From NCBI GenBank assembly GCA_015494435.1, contig WGBH01000194.1, positions 1 to 8,440 of the forward strand: a DNA stretch of 8,440 bases. Reading direction: 5' to 3'. Below the pieces are notes generated by a model. That model was not told where the DNA came from, did not search any database, and saw nothing but the letters and a program-made list of their open reading frames with translations. This DNA comes from Thiotrichaceae bacterium. GTDB taxonomy: Bacteria; Pseudomonadota; Gammaproteobacteria; Thiotrichales; Thiotrichaceae. This document shows positions 1-5,607 of the stretch, piece after piece. Within the stretch, counting starts at the first letter, position 1. Each line of letters begins with the position of its first letter. A program made the position numbers and the translations under genes.

Positions 1-132
1 AATATAGATCCTGACTTCACTGATGCCGTTCTCGTTACGCTGGCAGACCTTTGTAAAAGAAGGCGATTTCTTTTCAAAGAATGGCAAAGAATGGACACCC
101 TGCATGATCTTTTAGAAGTGGGCAAATACTAA
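1..132 (+). CDS. C-terminal fragment of an unrecognised protein (5' end outside window)
   Basis: Frame 1 is open from the first base to a TAA at 130-132 and gives 43 residues ending in LLEVGKY. The stretch is rich in charged and hydrophobic residues (a run KRRRF, then FKEWQRMDTLHDLL) and reads like one or two amphipathic helices at the end of a soluble protein. There is no signal peptide, membrane segment or motif that I can assign to a family. It is called coding because the frame is open to the edge, the composition is protein-like, and the non-coding-looking AT-rich spacer begins right after the stop. No terminator hairpin is evident behind it. The function is unknown. Confidence 0.55.
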   Translation, partial: NIDPDFTDAVLVTLADLCKRRRFLFKEWQRMDTLHDLLEVGKY

Positions 133-483
133 TCAGATTGTATAAAATATCTTGCTCATTTATAGCGCTATGGTATTGTACATTTGCTAATAAATAGTTA
201 AAAACGACATGAAAAATCAGGTATGCATTGGCTCGCAACAGTTAAAAATATATTTGTAAAACCAATGACTAACAGTGGGGTGTGATTAAAAGTGAGAGGA
301 TTTATAAAAATACTATTTTCAAATAATTTTAATCAAAGAATTAGTAGTCAATATTTTACTAAATTTCAGAGAATTTTAGATTTCCCCGCAGTTTGAATCA
401 TACCCTTAACAGTATTATGAGATAATCAAACCGTTCTTAAGCAAAAATTATACTGATTTAAACTTAATAAAATTGACAAGGAT
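133..483. other. AT-rich intergenic region upstream of the response regulator
   Basis: No credible gene is seen on either strand. It holds a 10-bp perfect palindrome (ATAGCGCTAT, 162-171) and a short inverted repeat TTAGTA/TACTAA (341-346 and 357-362). A possible -10 hexamer TATACT lies at 449-454, about 30 nt before the response-regulator start, but no good -35 stands at the right distance. An alternative pairing is TTGAAT (393-398) with TATTAT (413-418), whose 14-nt spacing is too short. The regulator's promoter presumably lies here, but its exact position cannot be fixed by eye. Confidence 0.5.
478..482 (+). promoter_or_regulatory. ribosome binding site deciding the response-regulator start
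   Basis: AAGGA precedes two adjacent ATG codons at 484 and 487. The spacing is 1 nt to the first ATG and 4 nt to the second, so translation more probably begins at the second ATG. A third in-frame ATG at 511, just before the receiver domain, has no Shine-Dalgarno sequence. Confidence 0.5.
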
Positions 484-1194
484 ATGATGGAACACTCAGC
501 AGACCATCTAATGAGGAACATACTCATTATTGATGATGATGAAATTTTGCTCTTTTATTTGAAAAAATATCTTTCTAAGAATGGTTATGAGGTGTGTTGT
601 TTAACAATGGGGGAGGAAATTCCTAAAACACTAGAGGAAGAGGGATGCTCTTTTGATTTAGTACTTCTTGATATTAATTTACCCAATCATAGTGGTTTTT
701 ACTGGTTAAATTGGCTACAACACTATCATCCAAAACTTCCTATTATCATTATTTCGGTGCGTTCAGGATTAGATCAGCGCTTGCATGGATTGAAAAATGG
801 GGCAAAAGACTATTTAATCAAACCTTTTCATAAGCAAGAGCTTTTAATCCGAATCAAAAATTTATTTAATCAAGCACAGAAACGAACAACAACAATCGGT
901 GATTTAACATTTGATAAAAGGCATAATAGAGTACTTAAAAAAGGTCAAGACCTGTTTTTAACAGAGCTAGAGCTCAATATTTTTCAATTGCTGTACCTTA
1001 ATGAGGGAAGTGTTTTAAGTCGTGATGATATTATGTTACATATTAGAGGAGTTAAACATAATCCTTTAGATCGTAGTATTGATATTCATATTAATAAAAT
1101 CAGAAAAAAAATTGAAGATAATCCATCACAGCCGACCTATATTCACACAATTCGCGGAAAGGGCTATGCTTTTCACGCACCGCTTTTGGTTTGA
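484..1194 (+). CDS. OmpR/PhoB-family DNA-binding response regulator
   Basis: A 236-residue two-domain cytoplasmic regulator. The receiver domain (about residues 12-128) has every expected residue: the acidic cluster D17-D19 after the first strand (ILIIDDDE), phosphoacceptor D63 in LLDINLP, S91 at the end of strand 4, the switch aromatic Y110, and K113 in LIKPF. The effector (about 137-231) is a winged helix of the Trans_reg_C type, with recognition-helix sequence LDRSIDIHINKIRKKIED and the wing signature IRGKGYAF. Length and architecture are normal for the family. No kinase is adjacent in the same operon. The gene stands alone on the plus strand and converges on the Hpt gene 28 bp further on. 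The likely role is transcriptional control by phosphorylation-dependent dimerisation. The partner kinase is unknown; the hybrid kinase at 5585-7954 acting through the Hpt protein is a candidate. True start is 484 or 487. Confidence 0.95.
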   Translation: MMEHSADHLMRNILIIDDDEILLFYLKKYLSKNGYEVCCLTMGEEIPKTLEEEGCSFDLVLLDINLPNHSGFYWLNWLQHYHPKLPIIIISVRSGLDQRLHGLKNGAKDYLIKPFHKQELLIRIKNLFNQAQKRTTTIGDLTFDKRHNRVLKKGQDLFLTELELNIFQLLYLNEGSVLSRDDIMLHIRGVKHNPLDRSIDIHINKIRKKIEDNPSQPTYIHTIRGKGYAFHAPLLV

Positions 1195-1222
1195 TCGCTT
1201 GAAAAACTGGCATGAATCTTAT

Positions 1223-1558
1223 CTATTTATGCAGGCTAAGCCACTGTTGAATGGTTTCGGTAACATGGGTGAATTCTCGTGATAACTGATCTTGAAGTTC
1301 AATCCTTTCGCTTTCATTACGATCTTTAATCTTATTGAGCAATTTTTCTAACTCGTCAGAACCATACAAGCCTATAGAGCTGATGGTTTGATGAGCGCAG
1401 GCTGAAGCGTTTTCCCATTGCTTTGTTTGTAAGTATTGTTGTATTTTTTGTTGCCTTTCAAAAATACGAGGCAAAGCATACTCCAACACTTCGATTGTAT
1501 CTTCAATACCTAAGTCTTGCGTCAATTTATTCAATAAATTATATTGATTAGTATTCAT
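1223..1558 (-). CDS. stand-alone Hpt (histidine phosphotransfer) domain protein, variant motif
   Basis: A 111-residue, all-helical protein with no membrane segment. Its length matches a single Hpt four-helix bundle. The central motif is ACAHQTISSIGLYGSDEL, with candidate phosphorylatable H56. The usual Hpt pattern is AHxLKGSSxxLGA. Here the His, the Ser at +5 and the Gly at +10 are kept, but the conserved Lys at +3 is Ile and the Gly at +4 is Ser. The surrounding helices (LEYALPRIFERQQKIQQYL before, ELEKLLNKIKD after) fit the fold. Solo Hpt proteins relay phosphate from a hybrid kinase's receiver to a response regulator, and both partner types occur in this window. The gene converges with the response regulator across a 28-bp gap. 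A clear RBS supports the start. The family call rests on motif shape and length and is moderately sure. It could be a non-phosphorylatable Hpt-like adaptor if the Lys matters. Confidence 0.65.
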   Translation of the reverse strand: MNTNQYNLLNKLTQDLGIEDTIEVLEYALPRIFERQQKIQQYLQTKQWENASACAHQTISSIGLYGSDELEKLLNKIKDRNESERIELQDQLSREFTHVTETIQQWLSLHK

Positions 1559-1565
1559 AATTAAA

Positions 1566-1573
1566 TCCTACCT
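1566..1573 (-). promoter_or_regulatory. ribosome binding site of the Hpt gene
   Basis: On the minus strand AGGTAGGA stands 7 nt before the ATG that ends at 1558. This is one of the better Shine-Dalgarno matches in the window, and it confirms that the short Hpt gene is translated from this start. The preceding TTGACA is too close to the start codon to act as its -35 box. Confidence 0.55.
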
Positions 1574-1583
1574 GTCAATTACT

Positions 1584-1700
1584 CCTGAACTAAACTAAAG
1601 ACACAGGGGCTTAAATCGTGAGATTCGAAATAGGTCTTTAGACTGAGTCTCAGTAGAGGTTTGTGACTCTGACAGCGGATTGTCGAAGAGTTTTTACTCT
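1584..1700 (-). mobile_element. possible right-end/omega-RNA remnant of an IS200/IS605-IS1341 (TnpB) element
   Basis: Read on the minus strand, this stretch carries a series of small stems: AGAGT-4 nt-ACTCT (1687-1700), a perfect 13-bp palindrome ACTGAG-T-CTCAGT (1642-1654), then GAATCTCACG, and finally AAGCCCCTGTGTCTTTAG (1595-1612) enclosed by CCTG/CAGG (1584-1587 and 1604-1607). A run of CCCC, a stem and a TTTAG loop close to the element boundary is typical of right ends of IS200/IS605 and IS1341-type elements, where this RNA is the guide scaffold of TnpB. No tnpB or tnpA reading frame is present, so it would be a solo end or decayed copy. The assignment is by resemblance only. Its outer boundary is inferred and lies within about 15 nt of the Hpt RBS. 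Confidence 0.35.
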
Positions 1701-1841
1701 ACTACATTGTTTAAGTTTTTATTTTTAAGTGTGGCAATTCATTCCGCAAATCTGCAACTTTACCTATTTTCATCATCTTCATAGTAAACGATAACAGCGC
1801 ATATTATATGATATTAGTAGATTATATTGAGCTGTTTCTTA

Positions 1842-1870
1842 CCCTCAGCTAAAGACAGAGGGGGGGGCTT
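1842..1870 (-). repeat. second copy of the CTAAAGACA-GGGG hairpin repeat
   Basis: CTAAAGACAGAGG, an eight-G run and CTT (1849-1870) match the repeat at 1595-1612 (CTAAAGACACAGGGGCTT) in the same orientation. The differences are one substitution and a longer G-run. Upstream CCCTC (1842-1846) can pair with GAGGG (1858-1862), with the loop holding CTAAAG. The sequence and hairpin logic are the same as in the first copy about 255 bp away, so both probably derive from the same transposon-end family. Confidence 0.5.
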
Positions 1871-1883
1871 GTCTAGGTTGTCG

Positions 1884-1956
1884 AAATGATTGTTTTTTAT
1901 GTATTTTTAAAAAATTAAGTAGACTCTAAAAAACATAAAATATATAACAATCATTT
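1884..1956. repeat. 73-nt imperfect inverted repeat (AT-rich hairpin)
   Basis: AAATGATTGTT (1884-1894) is the exact reverse complement of AACAATCATTT (1946-1956). Inside it, TTTTATG (1895-1901) is the exact reverse complement of CATAAAA (1934-1940), with a five-base bulge TATAT (1941-1945) between the two right-hand segments. T-runs and A-runs further inside extend the pairing with mismatches. A stem of at least 18 bp results, with a roughly 32-nt apical part. No target-site duplication is seen outside the arms and no T-run follows on either strand, so a classical terminator is unlikely. It may be a small palindromic element. Confidence 0.65.
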
Positions 1957-2105
1957 GCTTATCTATAATCCTGCAATAGGTTAAAAAATAACCATTTTGA
2001 TAGCCTAGTTCTTGCCGTCACTATAAAATAAGTGATAAATAGTTAATCGTATTAGTTATTAGTAGGCGATAATTATTATTCCACAACATATTTCTCACTT
2101 TTAGT

Positions 2106-3797
2106 TTAAATTTTGATAAATTTCAGTTCTTCCAACTTGCGTATGATCAGTTGCGCACAGTCATTTACTGATTTCCCTGTCGTATCAAGTCGCATCTCAG
2201 GATTTATTGGCTCCTCATAGGGATCACTAATACCCGTAAAATGTTGAATCAAGCCTGCCCGTGCTTTTGCATAAAGCCCTTTTCGATCACGTCGCTCACA
2301 TTCCTCTAAGGGAGTGGCAATATGAATTTCGATATAACCACCAACCGCTTGAATCATGTCACGTACCTCTTTGCGTATGGAAAGATAAGGTGCAATCGGT
2401 GCGCAAATTGCAATTCCTTTATGTTTCGTGATTTCACTCGCAACAAAGCCAATACGTCGAATATTTAAGTCTCGGTGTTTTTTTGAAAAAGTGAGTTCAC
2501 TAGAGAGGTTTTTACGCACAATATCGCCATCTAATAATGTGACTGAGCGTCCACCTAATTCAAGTAATTTTATTCGTACTTGATTGGCAACAGTTGACTT
2601 ACCAGAGCCTGACAAACCCGTAAAAAATAGCGTGAATCCCTGTTGATGGCGAGGTGGGTAAGCCTGACGCATTTCAGCAAGAATAGTAGGGTAGGTGAAC
2701 CACCTAGGAATGGGTAAATCGTATTGTAGATGGCGAAAAAAATCAGACTCAGAAAAACCTAACGTTGTTTCGCCCGTTTTTATCTCTTTTATAAGCTGAT
2801 ACTTTTCTCGTTCTTGGTTGTAAACAATTTGCCCCTCTGCAATGATTGTAATACCTATTTCCTCAGCATACTGTTGCGCTAACGTTAGTGCTGCCAAGGG
2901 TGGGTAAAATTCAGGTATTGGAGTATTACCATTTTGAAAGGGACTTGAGTGTCCTGTGTTAATAATAAAATGGGTACAACCGTAATTCTTGCGAATAATC
3001 GCATGCCATAACGCTTCACGAGGCCCTGCCATACGGGTTGATAAATTAATTAAACTCAATAAAGGTGTTTGTTCGGTATATTCTGCAAGAAAGTGTTCAT
3101 AACAACGCACACGGGAAAAATGATCCAGAGTATTTGAAGGACTAAAACCAACCACAGCTTGAATCAGTAAATTCGCTTCTAATTCAACCACAAGACGAGA
3201 GGTAACTAGATGCTCTGCACGATGCAATACCGTTTCGTTATGATAACCAATAAGTGGTGTCCCGCCCTTTTTTTTAAATTGCTTTTTTAAGGCGCGAGGT
3301 GTGAAGCGATATTGCTGAAAATCATAGTGAATAGGATCATTCACTTTTTCTACTTGTCCGCCAAGATAGTAGGATTCTGTTCCATGGAGCAAATAATCAA
3401 CACCAGGGTGACGAGTATCTTGTGTTGTAAAGATAGCCTGAGCTTCTTGTTGTTTATCGGGTTGCCATACGCTTTCTATCGTCATCATGGCAATAATAAT
3501 ATTTTCATCATCTTGCAGAGCAATTTTTTGTCCTATTTTTAGAGTTTTGGCAAAAATAGCTGAAACATCTAATGTAATAGGAATAGGGCAAAGCTCTCCC
3601 GAACTAAGACGCATTGTTTTAATGACACTTTCATAGTCTTCTTGGGTTAAAAACCCTTGTAAAGGAGCAAAAGCATCTGTCATTAACATTTCAAGATCAC
3701 AAAGCTGACGCGCTGTTAAATCCCATGTGGGCAAGTTTTTTATCGAGGAACGACAGGTTTCAATCTGATTTAAAGAATTACGGTTCATATAATGCAT
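2106..3797 (-). CDS. PAPS-synthetase-like fusion: degenerate ATP sulfurylase + APS kinase
   Basis: A 563-residue cytoplasmic fusion. Residues about 5-165 are the ATP-sulfurylase PUA-like domain and about 175-380 the sulfurylase catalytic fold (VVGFSPSNTLDHFSRVRCYEHF, TRMAGPREALWHAIIRKNYGCTHFI). Residues about 386-560 are APS kinase, with P-loop GLSGSGKST (394-402), LDGDIVR (422-428), NIRRIGFVASEI, RKGLYAKARAG and FTGISDPYEEP. Length and order match the bacterial bifunctional sulfate adenylyltransferase/adenylylsulfate kinase family. APS kinase phosphorylates APS to PAPS, the sulfonate donor and assimilation intermediate. The oddity is that the sulfurylase signature QTRNPxHRAHE is here HNETVLHRAEH (186-196) and GRDHAG is NTGHSS (280-285). 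The sulfurylase half may therefore be inactive, regulatory or altered in substrate. No good RBS is seen; ATG at 3788 is an alternative start. A 15-bp dyad lies just upstream. Divergent from the thioesterase unit. Confidence 0.92.
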   Translation of the reverse strand: MHYMNRNSLNQIETCRSSIKNLPTWDLTARQLCDLEMLMTDAFAPLQGFLTQEDYESVIKTMRLSSGELCPIPITLDVSAIFAKTLKIGQKIALQDDENIIIAMMTIESVWQPDKQQEAQAIFTTQDTRHPGVDYLLHGTESYYLGGQVEKVNDPIHYDFQQYRFTPRALKKQFKKKGGTPLIGYHNETVLHRAEHLVTSRLVVELEANLLIQAVVGFSPSNTLDHFSRVRCYEHFLAEYTEQTPLLSLINLSTRMAGPREALWHAIIRKNYGCTHFIINTGHSSPFQNGNTPIPEFYPPLAALTLAQQYAEEIGITIIAEGQIVYNQEREKYQLIKEIKTGETTLGFSESDFFRHLQYDLPIPRWFTYPTILAEMRQAYPPRHQQGFTLFFTGLSGSGKSTVANQVRIKLLELGGRSVTLLDGDIVRKNLSSELTFSKKHRDLNIRRIGFVASEITKHKGIAICAPIAPYLSIRKEVRDMIQAVGGYIEIHIATPLEECERRDRKGLYAKARAGLIQHFTGISDPYEEPINPEMRLDTTGKSVNDCAQLIIRKLEELKFIKI

Positions 3798-4083
3798 TAA
3801 TACAATTAATTTGTAATGAATAGTAACCTTAAATAGAGATGATTGAGAAGTGAGTTTAACGTTTCTTTACATTTTAAATCATTTTTTCCTAGTTTGTTTG
3901 GATGTATAGTTTTTCAGATAAATAATTTCCAAATACTCTTCAACAGGTTATGCTAAATCCTTTACGCATTGACCTGTTGTTTACATGATAAAATGTAAAG
4001 AAATGTTAAATTTCTTTCTTGGTCAACTTTATTTTCGGTTACTATATCGAGCATATTTACCTCAAACATTACACCTAAAACGT
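3798..4083. other. divergent intergenic region between sulfurylase/kinase and thioesterase genes
   Basis: This AT-rich stretch must hold the promoters of both divergent units. A TATAGT hexamer at 3905-3910 could be a plus-strand -10, but only a T-run stands at the -35 distance. A 15-bp dyad at 3801-3815 abuts the minus-strand gene. The interval 3985-4083 is open in frame with the thioesterase and could encode a 33-residue N-terminal extension. No other gene is seen. Confidence 0.45.
3801..3815. promoter_or_regulatory. 15-bp dyad just upstream of the sulfurylase/kinase start
   Basis: TACAA-TTAAT-TTGTA is a perfect inverted repeat with 5-bp arms, 3 to 17 nt upstream of the ATG at 3797, where a ribosome binding site would be expected. 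It could be an operator or a translation-masking hairpin. In sequence this AT-rich it may also be chance. Confidence 0.25.
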
Positions 4084-4869
4084 ATGAATAATAATGTTTC
4101 ATCTTGGTTTACCACTTATAATCATTCTCTGAAAAATCAAGCAAAAATTTTTGCCTTTCCCTATTCTGGTGCAGGTGCTTCTGTTTATCTCCAATGGGCT
4201 AGTTATTTTAGCCAACATGGAATTGATTTTATCGGTGTACAGCTTCCTGGTAGAGAAAACCGTCGGGGCGATAAACCTCTGTCGAATTTATCCGTTTTAA
4301 TCGATCATTTATTGTCTGCTATTACGCCGTATACCCATCAACCTTTTGTTTTTTTTGGGCATAGCTTAGGTGCATTAGTCGCCTTTGAACTCTCTCGTGC
4401 GTTACATAAAAAAGGCCTTGCCTTACCCAAGCATTTATTTGTTTCTGCCTTTCGCCCCCCCTCATTACCGAACCCAAATAAAGCACTACATCAATTAGAA
4501 CGGGAAGCGTTTATTGATGGCATTAGAGCCTATGGGAACACCCCAGAAGCGGTGCTTTCAAATACCGTGTTAATGGACATGTTTCTTCCGATGTTACGCG
4601 CTGATTTTGCATTGAATGAAACCTATTGCTATAAAAAAGAAGCGCCACTTTCTTGCCCAATCACTGTATTTAAGGGAAGCGAAGATAGCTTTGTTAACCC
4701 AAACAATATGGGATATTGGCAACAAGAAACACAAGCGAAGTATGAAGAAGTAGAATATAAGGGCCATCATTTTTTTCTTGATGAACACAAACAATCTATT
4801 AGCCAACGTTTAGTTGATGCGATTAATCACAGGAAGACAAAGTCAACAATTTTTTTATCCGCATCGTAA
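4084..4869 (+). CDS. type II thioesterase (alpha/beta hydrolase, GrsT/TesA-like)
   Basis: A 261-residue enzyme from ATG 4084. The frame is also open to an ATG at 3985 (294 residues), but those extra 33 residues have no counterpart in the family, whose members are usually about 240-260 residues. No candidate start has a good RBS. From 4084, the family signatures are IFAFPYSGAGAS near residue 22, VQLPGRENR near 52, the nucleophile elbow GHSLG with S94, catalytic D201 in FKGSEDSFV, and H229 in GHHFFLDEH, so the Ser-Asp-His triad is complete. Type II thioesterases release stalled or wrong acyl groups from phosphopantetheine arms of NRPS/PKS carrier proteins and act in trans in the cytoplasm. A phosphopantetheinyl transferase follows 12 nt downstream, surely in the same transcript. 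No megasynthase gene lies in the window. No truncation or missing residue is seen. Confidence 0.9.
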   Translation: MNNNVSSWFTTYNHSLKNQAKIFAFPYSGAGASVYLQWASYFSQHGIDFIGVQLPGRENRRGDKPLSNLSVLIDHLLSAITPYTHQPFVFFGHSLGALVAFELSRALHKKGLALPKHLFVSAFRPPSLPNPNKALHQLEREAFIDGIRAYGNTPEAVLSNTVLMDMFLPMLRADFALNETYCYKKEAPLSCPITVFKGSEDSFVNPNNMGYWQQETQAKYEEVEYKGHHFFLDEHKQSISQRLVDAINHRKTKSTIFLSAS

Positions 4870-4881
4870 AAAGCATCGTCA

Positions 4882-5607
4882 ATGAAAATTTTTAAGCAAT
4901 ATCAACGCTTAAAAGAGGGGGAAATCCATGTACATCTTATTCGTCCAGAAAAGGTCGATATAACGCAAGAAAATTGGCTCGATGATAAAGAACGAGCGCG
5001 AGCAAAGACGTTTAAGTTTAGTAAAGATCGCCGTCTGTATATTGCCTCTCATCTCTTTTTAAGGCAGGTATTGAGTCAATACACGCCCTTGTCGCCTGTT
5101 TTATGGCGTTTTAAAACGAATGCTTATGGTAAGCCCTTTATTGCAAATTCTCAGTATATTGAATTAAGTTTTAATCTATCTCATACAGAAGGGTTTATTG
5201 CGTGTGTTATTGCTTATCAACAAGCGGTCGGCATTGATATTGAACGGTCTAAACCCCTGCATGATATTAATGCATTATGCGACACCGCCTTCTCTCCACT
5301 AGAAGCACGTGATGTGCATTCTTTGAAAAACTACGCTGCGCAAGAACAGCGTTTTTTTACCTATTGGACATTAAAAGAAGCGTATATCAAAGCACGAGGA
5401 ATGGGACTGTCGATTCCATTACAACATTTTTCTTTTATTGAAACAAAAACAGGAAAGTGGAATGTACACTGCGCCCCTGAATTAAGGGATAGTGGAAAAA
5501 ATTGGCAATTTTCCAGTAAACGTATCGATGAGTATTATTTAGCAATTGCGGTAGCATCCTCCCACAGACTTAAAGGAGAACAGATTACTCTTTTTTATTC
5601 AGCATAG
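4882..5607 (+). CDS. Sfp-type 4'-phosphopantetheinyl transferase
   Basis: A 241-residue enzyme that moves the phosphopantetheine arm of CoA onto a serine of carrier-protein domains. Length fits the two-lobed Sfp/Gsp class rather than the approximately 120-residue AcpS class. Signatures seen are YGKPFI near residue 82, FNLSHTEG (97-104), VGIDIE with Mg-binding D119 and E121, an FSPLEA segment near 137, and WTLKEAYIKARGMGLSIPL with E166 and K170, so all key residues are present. It lies 12 nt behind the thioesterase; the two form a typical helper pair of nonribosomal peptide or polyketide biosynthesis. Its RBS is weak, so translation may be coupled to the gene before it. The 3' end overlaps the end of the convergent kinase gene by 23 bp. 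The substrate carrier protein is not encoded here. Confidence 0.93.
   Translation: MKIFKQYQRLKEGEIHVHLIRPEKVDITQENWLDDKERARAKTFKFSKDRRLYIASHLFLRQVLSQYTPLSPVLWRFKTNAYGKPFIANSQYIELSFNLSHTEGFIACVIAYQQAVGIDIERSKPLHDINALCDTAFSPLEARDVHSLKNYAAQEQRFFTYWTLKEAYIKARGMGLSIPLQHFSFIETKTGKWNVHCAPELRDSGKNWQFSSKRIDEYYLAIAVASSHRLKGEQITLFYSA

Larger units (their letters stand above)
1559..2105. other. 547-bp gene-free region rich in repeats
   Basis: No convincing gene is present on either strand. The stretch lies between the Hpt gene and the sulfurylase/kinase gene, both on the minus strand. It contains two related hairpin repeats, a chain of small stems, and a 73-nt inverted repeat, each listed separately. 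The remainder (about 1957-2105) is simple AT-rich sequence. I see no GC-rich stem with a T-run behind the sulfurylase/kinase gene. The short minus-strand reading frame that begins MKMMKIGKVADLRNELP (near 1711-1782) is only about 23 codons and cannot be assigned. Confidence 0.6.

Noticed and set aside
473..478. TTGACA as a -35 box before the response regulator
   Set aside because: It lies 5 nt before the first ATG and runs into the RBS, so it cannot serve this gene as a -35.
1079..1282. Plus-strand frame of 67 codons over the end of the response regulator and into the Hpt gene
   Set aside because: It covers two supported genes in another frame and has no motif or RBS.
1711..1782. Minus-strand short frame beginning MKMMKIGKVADL, reminiscent of a MerR-type start
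   Set aside because: It has only about 23 codons before a stop and the resemblance ends after nine residues; too short to call.
1884..1956. Rho-independent terminator for the sulfurylase/kinase gene
   Set aside because: The stem is AT-rich and no T-run follows it on either strand.
3312..3542. Plus-strand frame of 76 codons inside the sulfurylase/kinase gene
   Set aside because: It is antisense to well-supported coding sequence, with no RBS or motif.
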